A DNA stretch of 6,638 nt from Ruminococcus sp. (GTDB lineage: Bacteria > Bacillota > Clostridia > Oscillospirales > Ruminococcaceae). The translations under genes and the position numbers were made by a program. Below the pieces are notes generated by a model, which made no database searches, was not told where the DNA came from, and was given only the letters and a program-made list of their open reading frames with translations. Numbering within the stretch: the stretch's first letter is position 1; each line of letters starts with the position of its first letter. The stretch is taken from contig JAFYET010000078.1 of assembly GCA_017544125.1 (NCBI GenBank), positions 1-6,638 on the forward strand, given 5' to 3'. Shown here piece after piece: positions 1 to 5,420 of this stretch.

Positions 1-2003
1 AGGAAGTCAAGCTTTGCTTTGAGGTGGGGGTATTTTGCCATGTTTTCTGTGCCGAAGAGGTAATCTGATAGGTCGTTGTCATAATCCCACTCGATGCTCG
101 TTACCTGCTCGATGAGGGTCGCCCTGTCCTCCATTGCGGTGACGGTGCTGTAACTTGATACGAAGTATACATCATCTGTGTTGCCCGTTTTGTTTGTAAG
201 TGCATATTCAAGCAGCGTTTCGTTGAATTCTGCATCTGTTGCATACTTGTCAAAATCAGATGTGTAGGTAAAGCCCTCGGGGTTGAATTCGTCCCATGCA
301 AATTCATCAAACAGCCCCTTGCTGTTTAAAATGTTCTCGACCGAGTGCCACATCTCGTGGTGCAGCGATGCGTCCTTTGAGCCGAGCATTGTCGTCTTTA
401 TGGCTATGTCATACCAAAGCCCCGATGTAAATGCTATTCCGCCTGCCTCAAAGTCGGTGAACTCATCGTTTTTGAGCGAGTTTACAAGCGAGAGCCTCAG
501 CCCGAAGCTGCCGTTTTCCGTCTTGAAATGCTCAAAGAAGCCCTTGGGATAGAAGCCGAGCAGCTTGTCAAGCTCGCTTAAGTAGTAAAGCTCGTCCTCG
601 ATAACGTAGGGGTCATCAAGCTCCTCCCTTGTCTCGAAGATATACTGCGCCGACCTTTCTGACAGCTTGACCTCGTTGCCTACGAGTATGCGCACGCCGT
701 ATTTCTGCTCTATCTTGTCGGCGGCTTCTCTTACCTCCTTGAACTTCTCGCCAACCTTGTAGGAATCCTCTGCCTTGGCGGGTATCGGCTCTGTAGGTAT
801 ATCCGTCTTGTAGTCAAGCGCCGCAGGGTCTGTCATCAGCAGCTTTGTGGTAACACCCTTATCGTCTGCAAAGGTCATTGCTACGAAAAATCTTTTCAGA
901 TCTCTGAGGTACAAAGCTTCCATAGAAACAGGCTTGCCCTCGGTATCCACATTGGCGAGCTTGCTGTTTTTTAGGTCGATAAACTCCAGCTGCACCGTGC
1001 CGAAATCATTGCTTTCAGAGCTTACATATTTCATAACTGCGGCATAGTCGCTGTCGGCACTGCCGCTGAATGAGTAGTAGGTGCTCTCATCGGTCTCGAG
1101 CACATAGCGCTTGCTGTTGCTGCTGTCATAAGCTGTCAGCTCCAGCAGATATCTCCTTGACGAAGCGTCTGCCGGATCTATGGCAGGGTATATAAAGCCC
1201 TGCGAGGTCATAAACGAGTTCCAGTCACAGTCGGTTATGTCCATTATCTTTTTGCACTCATCAAATGAGTATAGGCTCTTTGCATAGCCCGTTTCCGAGT
1301 TCTCATCAAACTTGGTGGCGATGAAGTAGTTTTCATATATGTCAGGGTCTGAAAGCTCGCTGATATCGCCGTCGGGCTTAATCTCTGTCTTTTTGCCCTC
1401 ATTGTCTATCCTGATGACCGACATCGTGTCGATCGAGAGCCAGCATACACTGTTGTTTTCATAGTCAGCCATGAAATCATACAGGTAGCTCTCACCTGTA
1501 TCTATGACCTCGGGCTTGCTCTTGCCCTTGCGGTAGTATTTGAGCATTACGCCGTTATTGTAGTCGCTTGTGACTAACGTGCCGTTTTCAAAGGTGCCCA
1601 CCAGCGCCTCTGTATCGCTTGCCGGCTCTAACGTGCGCACTATGCTGTCGCTTATCGGGTCATAGACATACATCTTGATCGTGGTGCTGTCATCTTCAAT
1701 GCACTGGAAAACTATGGTGTTGTCAGCCCCGGCAACTAACTTGCCCACGTTCCCGTTTATCTCAAAGCCCTTTAACACTTCGGCTGCCTCTTTCATGGGC
1801 GGCATCAGCGGGGCTGTTGTGGTTGTCGCCTCGGTGGTGGTCGTCTCGGGCGGTGCGGTGGTTACTGCGGTAGTGGTTGTAGTCACCTCTGCGGCGCTGC
1901 TTGTTTGTGAAACAGATGAGCTGTCACTTGCAGCGCAGCCTGCCAGTAACAGGGCAGCACTCACAAGCGCTGCTGCGGCTTTTATGCCTTTTTTGTTTTT
2001 CAT
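1..2003 (-). CDS. Putative surface lipoprotein with C-terminal zinc metallopeptidase-like domain (3' end outside window)
   Basis: The frame is open from ATG 2003 to the left edge, giving 667 residues with no stop seen. Residues 1-23 form a lipoprotein signal: a Lys-rich start, a hydrophobic core and lipobox L20-A-G-C23, so the protein is probably lipid-anchored outside the membrane. Residues 41-63 are a threonine-rich spacer (15 Thr in 23). About residues 65-400 are rich in short beta-like stretches with aromatic and Asp/Gly turns, possibly a beta-propeller (inference). From about 400 onward lies a second domain with H548-H549-E550-M-W-H553, an HExxH zinc motif, then WDEFNPEGF near 570-578 and MEDRA at 624-628, whose E625 could be the third zinc ligand as in gluzincins. 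Substrate unknown. ATG 2003 is chosen over ATG 2009 because AGAGG (2015-2011) lies 7 bases from the former but only 1 base from the latter. The gene starts 33 bases after tmcAL, with no terminator between, so they are probably co-transcribed. Confidence 0.88.
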   Translation of the reverse strand, partial: MKNKKGIKAAAALVSAALLLAGCAASDSSSVSQTSSAAEVTTTTTAVTTAPPETTTTEATTTTAPLMPPMKEAAEVLKGFEINGNVGKLVAGADNTIVFQCIEDDSTTIKMYVYDPISDSIVRTLEPASDTEALVGTFENGTLVTSDYNNGVMLKYYRKGKSKPEVIDTGESYLYDFMADYENNSVCWLSIDTMSVIRIDNEGKKTEIKPDGDISELSDPDIYENYFIATKFDENSETGYAKSLYSFDECKKIMDITDCDWNSFMTSQGFIYPAIDPADASSRRYLLELTAYDSSNSKRYVLETDESTYYSFSGSADSDYAAVMKYVSSESNDFGTVQLEFIDLKNSKLANVDTEGKPVSMEALYLRDLKRFFVAMTFADDKGVTTKLLMTDPAALDYKTDIPTEPIPAKAEDSYKVGEKFKEVREAADKIEQKYGVRILVGNEVKLSERSAQYIFETREELDDPYVIEDELYYLSELDKLLGFYPKGFFEHFKTENGSFGLRLSLVNSLKNDEFTDFEAGGIAFTSGLWYDIAIKTTMLGSKDASLHHEMWHSVENILNSKGLFDEFAWDEFNPEGFTYTSDFDKYATDAEFNETLLEYALTNKTGNTDDVYFVSSYSTVTAMEDRATLIEQVTSIEWDYDNDLSDYLFGTENMAKYPHLKAKLDF

Positions 2004-2010
2004 GATCATA

Positions 2011-2015
2011 CCTCT
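2011..2015 (-). promoter_or_regulatory. Ribosome binding site deciding the lipoprotein start
   Basis: AGAGG reads on the minus strand from 2015 to 2011. It is 7 bases from ATG 2003 but only 1 base from the in-frame ATG at 2009, so the downstream ATG is the usable start. Confidence 0.7.
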
Positions 2016-2036
2016 ATGGCTTACCGATGCGTCGGG

Positions 2037-3203
2037 TCAGCTGTCTGCCATATCCCTTTCTATGCTTATCTTTCTTGTGTATTCGTTTATGGGGTCATTG
2101 CTCCTGTCGGTGCAAAGATACCGGAAGTATGAGCCTTTGATGATGTTCTGTACAATTTTTGGTACTGCTTCGCCAATCCTTGCAAGAGAGGTGTCAAAGA
2201 GTATATCCCCGCCCTTTGCCTGAGATAGCAGCTTTGCGCCCCGCTCGTTGAAGGCAAGTACCCTTGCGGCGGTAAGCTCGTCAACATCAGCATTTTCAAG
2301 CCCTGACGATATGAAAAGTGCAACACGCCTGAGCCTTGCAAGGGTCACGCCCCTGCATTTGAGCAGTATATACATCTCGCCTAAGTCGGCGGGGGCGTTT
2401 TTGCGCATATTCAGTATGCTTTCAAGTATCTGCGTGTTGACATCGGGGCATTTCCGCAGCGTCTGCTCGTCTGCCATGCACAGGGTATAGAGAATGTGCC
2501 CCTCCATTCTGTCAATGAAAGCAGGTGTCTGCTCGTTCATATCAAGAAGTGTCAGGGTGGATACGTCTATGCCCTTTCTTATAAGCCTGCGTATATTGCT
2601 CGCTGAGGTGTAGCCGTTTAAAAGCTCGTCGCTGTCGTGTGAAACGCCCTTGCGCTTTATCGGCACAAAGTCATCAAGCCCATAGAGCCTTGCCGCCTTG
2701 ATATATTCTATCCCAAGGGTGGCGTTCGGCTCTGAAAGTATAATGGCATATTCACGCCCGTATTTTGATGATACTACCGTGCTTACAGCCCTCGGGTAGC
2801 TGAATCCGTCGGCAACTATGGCGGCTATGTCGCTGTCGTCCTTTATCTTTTCCGATATGTCGGCACATTCGCTTAAAAGCGCCTTGTCGTCATACTCAGT
2901 GCCGAAGGCTATCACCTGCGCACCTGCGGCTTTGAGCAGTTTTACTGCGCTCTTTGCAAATACCTCAGCACAGGAGCAGCAGAATGGGGGAGGAAGCTCT
3001 ATCACAAGGTCTGCACCGTTTTTCACGGCACATTCAGCCCTTGCCTGCTTGTCGGCAATGGCAACATCGCCCCGCTGTGTAAGGTCGCCGCTCATGGCAC
3101 ATACTATGTGTGTATAGCCCATACTGCGCACCTTGTCAAGAAGATAGCTGTGCCCGTTGTGGAAAGGGTCAAATTCGCATACTATGCCTGCACATTTATC
3201 CAT
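2037..3203 (-). CDS. tmcAL: tRNA(Met) cytidine acetate ligase TmcAL
   Basis: A 388-residue protein of the YlbM/TmcAL family. The family activates acetate with ATP to acetyl-adenylate and transfers acetyl to the wobble cytidine (C34) of elongator tRNA(Met), giving N4-acetylcytidine; it acts in the cytosol. The N-terminal nucleotidyltransferase fold is clear: E10-F-D-P-F-H15-N-G-H18 is the HxGH signature, followed by MSGDLTQRG (37-45), DKQARAE (51-57) and ADLVIELP (64-71). Further family motifs are SEPNATLGIEYIKAA (157-171), KRKG with a following HDS (183-191) and SASNIR (200-205). Length is slightly below the usual 400 or so. ATG 3203 is preceded by AAGGCGG (3217-3211) at 7 bases. Unusual points are D12 where the family normally has Asn (EYNPFHNGH) and a C-C-S-C cluster at 75-78. 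It is divergent from ackA and followed closely by the lipoprotein gene. Confidence 0.95.
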   Translation of the reverse strand: MDKCAGIVCEFDPFHNGHSYLLDKVRSMGYTHIVCAMSGDLTQRGDVAIADKQARAECAVKNGADLVIELPPPFCCSCAEVFAKSAVKLLKAAGAQVIAFGTEYDDKALLSECADISEKIKDDSDIAAIVADGFSYPRAVSTVVSSKYGREYAIILSEPNATLGIEYIKAARLYGLDDFVPIKRKGVSHDSDELLNGYTSASNIRRLIRKGIDVSTLTLLDMNEQTPAFIDRMEGHILYTLCMADEQTLRKCPDVNTQILESILNMRKNAPADLGEMYILLKCRGVTLARLRRVALFISSGLENADVDELTAARVLAFNERGAKLLSQAKGGDILFDTSLARIGEAVPKIVQNIIKGSYFRYLCTDRSNDPINEYTRKISIERDMADS

Positions 3204-3279
3204 ATCATCACCGCCTTGTAAAAATACCCCAATAAAACCGACTGCTTTTTGTGCAAAGTGAAAATTTCGGAAAAACCCC

Positions 3280-3308
3280 TTGAAATAGCAGCGGCATTTT
3301 GTTATAAT
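3280..3308 (+). promoter_or_regulatory. Sigma-A promoter of ackA
   Basis: TTGAAA (3280-3285) and a perfect TATAAT (3303-3308) are separated by 17 bases. TG at 3300-3301 gives an extended -10. Transcription would start near 3315, leaving a leader of about 45 bases before the ackA start. The near-consensus form fits strong constitutive expression of a central fermentative enzyme. Confidence 0.85.
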
Positions 3309-3311
3309 ATA

Positions 3312-3340
3312 ATAGTATTATAAATTGACCGAAATGTCAA
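3312..3340 (-). promoter_or_regulatory. Probable sigma-A promoter of tmcAL and the lipoprotein gene
   Basis: On the minus strand a perfect TTGACA (3340-3335) is followed after 17 bases by TACTAT (3317-3312), which matches the -10 consensus at 4 of 6 positions. The surrounding DNA is AT-rich. It would give a tmcAL leader of about 100 bases. It opposes the ackA promoter, with the two -10 boxes three bases apart, so the promoters probably compete. Confidence 0.5.
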
Positions 3341-3343
3341 GAC

Positions 3344-3350
3344 AGAAAGG
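3344..3350 (+). promoter_or_regulatory. Ribosome binding site deciding the ackA start
   Basis: AGAAAGG lies 9 bases before GTG 3360 and directly abuts ATG 3351. An ATG touching the Shine-Dalgarno cannot be used efficiently, so GTG 3360 is the likely start. Confidence 0.75.
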
Positions 3351-3359
3351 ATGTTTTTT

Positions 3360-4556
3360 GTGAAAATATTAGTTGTAAATGCAGGCTCGTCATCACTTAA
3401 GTACCAGCTGCTCAATATGGAGAATGAAGAGGTAATCGCAAAGGGTAACTGCGACAGGATAGGCATAGGCGGCCACGTTTCCGCTAAGACAGGCGACGGC
3501 AGGAGCTTAGAGGCTGACTGCGATTTCCCCACACATACCGAGGCTTTTGAAAAGCTCGTTGAGGTGCTCACCTCAGGTGAGACAAAGGTCATAGACTCTA
3601 TGGCAGAGGTCTCTGCCGTAGGTCACAGAATAGTACAGGGCGCTGAGATCTTCAAGGAGACCTGCCTTGTCACCGATGAGGTAATAGATAAGATCGACTC
3701 TCTTGCAGAGCTTGCTCCCGTTCATAACCACCCCCATGCATTGGCACTTCGTGCCTGCAAGAAGGTGCTCCCCGAGGGCACACCTCAGGCAGTTGTTTTC
3801 GATACCGCATTCCACTCCAATATGCCCAGAAAGGCATATCTCTTCGGTCTTCCCTATGAGGATTATGAGAACTATGCAGTAAGAAAATACGGCTTCCACG
3901 GCACATCACACCGCTTCGTTTCCGCAGAGCTTGCAAAGGTTCTCGGCAAGGATCTTAAAGACCTGAAGATCGTTTCCTGTCACCTCGGCAACGGCTCTTC
4001 CATCACAGCAGTTAAGGACGGTATATCTGTTGATACTTCAATGGGCTTTACCCCTCTTGACGGTCTTGTAATGGGTACACGCTGCGGCGCTGTTGACCCC
4101 TCTGCTATCACATTCGTTATGAAAAAGCACGGCTTCACACCCGACGAGATGACCGACTATATGAACAAGAAGTCGGGCTTCCTCGGCGTTTCGGGCATAA
4201 GCTCGGATAACAGAGATATACAGGCTGCTGCCGATAAGGGCGACGCAAGGGCTCAGGCTGTAACAGAGCTGCTGGTATATCAGATAAAGAAGTACATAGG
4301 CTCATACGCTGCTGCAATGAACGGCGTTGACGCTATACTCTTCACAGGCGGTATCGGCGAGAATTCACCCGAGGTAAGAGCGGGCGTTCTCAAGGATATG
4401 GACTTCTTAGGCATTGAGCTTGACGAGGCTGCAAATAACGTTCGTGGCAAGCTCACAAAGATTTCCACAGATGCTTCCAAGGTAGCCTGCTATGTGGTTC
4501 CCACAAATGAGGAGCTTCTTATCGCAAGAGATACACTTGCACTTATCTCCAAATAA
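3360..4556 (+). CDS. ackA: Acetate kinase
   Basis: Acetate kinase (398 residues from GTG) interconverts acetyl phosphate plus ADP with acetate plus ATP, the substrate-level phosphorylation step of acetate fermentation, in the cytosol. All ASKHA-fold landmarks are present: N7-A-G-S-S-S-L-K at the N-terminus, GHRIVQG with R90, FDTAFH with D148, GFHGTSH with H180, HLGNGSS (208-214), GTRCGAVDPS with R241, TGGIGENSPEVR (around 329-340) and PTNEE with E384. Numbered from GTG 3360, D148, H180, R241 and E384 match the catalytic positions of the Methanosarcina thermophila enzyme, which supports this start over ATG 3351. It has its own strong promoter and a terminator at about 4634-4661. No phosphotransacetylase gene is adjacent. 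It is transcribed alone, divergent from tmcAL and convergent with rqcP. Confidence 0.98.
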   Translation: MKILVVNAGSSSLKYQLLNMENEEVIAKGNCDRIGIGGHVSAKTGDGRSLEADCDFPTHTEAFEKLVEVLTSGETKVIDSMAEVSAVGHRIVQGAEIFKETCLVTDEVIDKIDSLAELAPVHNHPHALALRACKKVLPEGTPQAVVFDTAFHSNMPRKAYLFGLPYEDYENYAVRKYGFHGTSHRFVSAELAKVLGKDLKDLKIVSCHLGNGSSITAVKDGISVDTSMGFTPLDGLVMGTRCGAVDPSAITFVMKKHGFTPDEMTDYMNKKSGFLGVSGISSDNRDIQAAADKGDARAQAVTELLVYQIKKYIGSYAAAMNGVDAILFTGGIGENSPEVRAGVLKDMDFLGIELDEAANNVRGKLTKISTDASKVACYVVPTNEELLIARDTLALISK

Positions 4557-4568
4557 CAGTTAACAGTT
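4554..4568. repeat. Tandem heptamer TAACAGT x2 overlapping the ackA stop
   Basis: TAACAGT occurs at 4554-4560 and again at 4561-4567, followed by another T-A-like start. The first copy includes the ackA stop codon. A related heptamer array in inverted orientation lies at 4735-4755, at the other end of the same intergenic region. Confidence 0.6.
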
Positions 4569-4573
4569 ATGGC

Positions 4574-4609
4574 GTATTGTATTATCCGCATAAGCAGATA
4601 ATACAATAC
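4574..4609. repeat. Perfect 13-bp inverted repeat downstream of ackA
   Basis: GTATTGTATTATC (4574-4586) is exactly complementary to 4597-4609, with a 10-base loop. After one mismatch, two inner G-C pairs (4588-4589 with 4594-4595) leave an ATAA tetraloop. The stem is AT-rich and has no adjoining T-tract, so it is not a standard terminator. It could stabilise the ackA mRNA 3' end or be part of a repeat element. Confidence 0.75.
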
Positions 4610-4623
4610 AGTGGATAGATATT

Positions 4624-4677
4624 AAAAAACTGACCCCGAGGATTTTTAGTTTTCCTCGGGGCATTGTTGTTTTTCTT
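4624..4677. terminator. Bidirectional intrinsic terminator between ackA and rqcP
   Basis: A 9-bp stem, CCCCGAGGA (4634-4642) with TCCTCGGGG (4653-4661), encloses a 10-base loop. For ackA it is followed by T-rich sequence at 4664-4677 (11 T in 14). For the minus-strand cluster it is followed by TCAG and then six T (4629-4624). It can therefore stop both convergent transcripts. Confidence 0.85.
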
Positions 4678-4686
4678 AGCAATTAT

Positions 4687-4732
4687 CATTCGTTAACAAG
4701 CCCGAATGGGCATACTATCGCCGCAGGCGATA
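4687..4732. repeat. Cluster of small hairpins in the ackA-rqcP spacer
   Basis: CATTCG (4687-4692) pairs with CGAATG (4703-4708). Overlapping it, GCCC (4700-4703) pairs with GGGC (4708-4711). TATCGCC (4716-4722) pairs perfectly with GGCGATA (4726-4732) around a 3-base loop. No open frame or T-tract accompanies them. They may be transcript-end structures or the body of a dispersed repeat. Confidence 0.5.
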
Positions 4733-4734
4733 CC

Positions 4735-4755
4735 TCACCTGTAACCTGTTACCTG
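4735..4755. repeat. Three tandem heptamers TNACCTG
   Basis: TCACCTG (4735-4741), TAACCTG (4742-4748) and TTACCTG (4749-4755) are consecutive 7-base units differing only at the second base. On the minus strand the unit reads CAGGTNA and begins two bases after the rqcP stop codon. It resembles, in inverted orientation, the TAACAGT heptamers at 4554-4567. Confidence 0.65.
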
Positions 4756-4757
4756 AA

Positions 4758-5000
4758 TCAAGGAATGATCCTGTAATTATCCGCCGCATTCTCCTTTGTG
4801 GCGTATTCGCTGATAGAGAGCACCTCGGCTTTGAGGGGCTTGACCCCCATGTTTATCTCGATGATGTCGCCTACCTTAACGTCGTATGATGCACGGGCTA
4901 TCTTGCCGTTTACCGATATCTTGCCCGCATCGCAGGCTTCGTTTGCAACCGTGCGGCGCTTTATCAGCCTTGTTATCTTTAAGTATTTGTCAAGTCGCAT
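4758..5000 (-). CDS. rqcP: RqcP/YabO-type S4-domain ribosome quality control protein
   Basis: An 80-residue S4 RNA-binding protein of the RqcP/Hsp15 family. In Bacillus subtilis RqcP joins RqcH on stalled 50S subunits and promotes addition of C-terminal alanine tails to nascent chains. The S4 domain covers about residues 1-50: M-R2-L-D-K5, RLIKRRT (11-17), AGKISVNG (25-32) and a basic strand ending near VGDIIEI (43-49). R2 and R16, which correspond to functionally important arginines of RqcP, are present. ATG 5000 is preceded by AAAGGAAG at suitable distance. It is last in the spoVB-mazG-HU-rqcP cluster, matching the Bacillus yabM-yabN-yabO order. A terminator lies just upstream (5029-5058), leaving little room for its own promoter. 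A general Hsp15-like role is the main alternative. Confidence 0.9.
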   Translation of the reverse strand: MRLDKYLKITRLIKRRTVANEACDAGKISVNGKIARASYDVKVGDIIEINMGVKPLKAEVLSISEYATKENAADNYRIIP

Positions 5001-5028
5001 ATAAGTCTTCCTTTCTTCTGCTTAAAGT

Positions 5029-5058
5029 AAAAAAGCCCTGCCGATAAAAGGCGGGGCT
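5029..5058 (-). terminator. Slightly imperfect intrinsic terminator after the HU gene
   Basis: On the minus strand AGCCCCGCC (5058-5050) pairs with GGCAGGGCT (5042-5034) around a 7-base loop, with one C-A mismatch. It is followed by a run of T (5034-5029). It lies between HU and rqcP and probably ends most HU transcripts while allowing some read-through. Confidence 0.8.
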
Positions 5059-5078
5059 ATTTACTCGTAAAGTAAAGA

Positions 5079-5354
5079 TTACTTGTTTACAGCATCCTTA
5101 AGAGCCTGTGAGGGCTTGAAAGCGGGAACCTTCTTTGCAGGGATGTGTATAGCCTTCTTTGTGAGGGGGTTGATGCCGTCCTTAGCAGCTCTCTCTCTTA
5201 CCTCGAATGTGCCGAAGCCTACGAGTGTGATCTTGTCACCCTTCTCAAGTGTCTCGCTGATAGCGTCAACTACTGCGCTGAGAACTCTGCCAGCCTCTGC
5301 CTTGGAATAATCTCCGTTCTTTGCAATAACTTCAATAAGCTCTGCCTTTGTCAT
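5079..5354 (-). CDS. hup: HU family DNA-binding protein
   Basis: A 91-residue HU protein, the expected family length. HU dimers bind and bend DNA without sequence preference and compact the nucleoid. The helical N-terminal half (MTKAELIEVIA to about residue 40) is followed by the family signature GFGTFEVRERAAKDGINP (46-63). This includes P63, the proline that intercalates into the minor groove, and the chain ends with PAKKVPAFKPSQALKDAVNK (72-91). ATG 5354 is preceded by an excellent GGAGGT (5368-5363) at 8 bases. The frame extends to 5387, but that extension would place the ribosome binding site inside the gene and is rejected. The gap of 66 bases after mazG contains TTGACA (5409-5404) without a well-spaced -10, so a separate promoter is possible but unproven. 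A terminator follows. Confidence 0.97.
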   Translation of the reverse strand: MTKAELIEVIAKNGDYSKAEAGRVLSAVVDAISETLEKGDKITLVGFGTFEVRERAAKDGINPLTKKAIHIPAKKVPAFKPSQALKDAVNK

Positions 5355-5362
5355 TTTTAAAT

Positions 5363-5368
5363 ACCTCC
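5363..5368 (-). promoter_or_regulatory. Ribosome binding site fixing the HU start
   Basis: GGAGGT lies 8 bases before ATG 5354. It excludes the longer in-frame start at 5387, which would precede it. Confidence 0.85.
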
Positions 5369-5420
5369 ATAGTGTTTTATAAATCATTAACAGATGTTTT
5401 TTCTGTCAATATCAACGTGT

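Noticed and set aside
1801..1880. G-quadruplex or minisatellite in the G/T-rich plus strand
   Set aside because: The runs are mostly GG and arise from ACC/ACA threonine codons in the linker on the other strand; coding explains them.
1675..2223. Plus-strand open frame of 182 codons opposite the lipoprotein start
   Set aside because: Its Val/Ala-rich product is the antisense of the Thr-rich linker and signal peptide. It has no family motifs, and it overlaps two convincing minus-strand genes.
2248..3117. Plus-strand open frames opposite tmcAL
   Set aside because: tmcAL carries all family motifs on the minus strand; the opposing Ser/Ala-rich frames are shadows.
3204..3311. Riboswitch or attenuator in the tmcAL leader
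   Set aside because: The leader of about 100 bases shows no stable stem set, terminator or known aptamer core that I can recognise.
3351..3359. ATG start for ackA three codons upstream
   Set aside because: It touches the Shine-Dalgarno, and catalytic residue numbers match the archaeal reference only from GTG 3360.
3573..3936. Minus-strand open frames inside ackA
   Set aside because: They overlap the most conserved part of ackA and show no recognisable motif or ribosome binding site.
5355..5387. Longer HU start giving 11 extra N-terminal residues
   Set aside because: The GGAGGT site lies within the extension, and the standard HU N-terminus begins at the internal Met.
5376..5409. Promoter for HU using TTGACA 5409-5404 and TATAAA 5381-5376
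   Set aside because: The spacing is 22 bases, too long for sigma-A, and no good -10 lies at 16-18 bases. It is kept only as a possibility in the HU entry.
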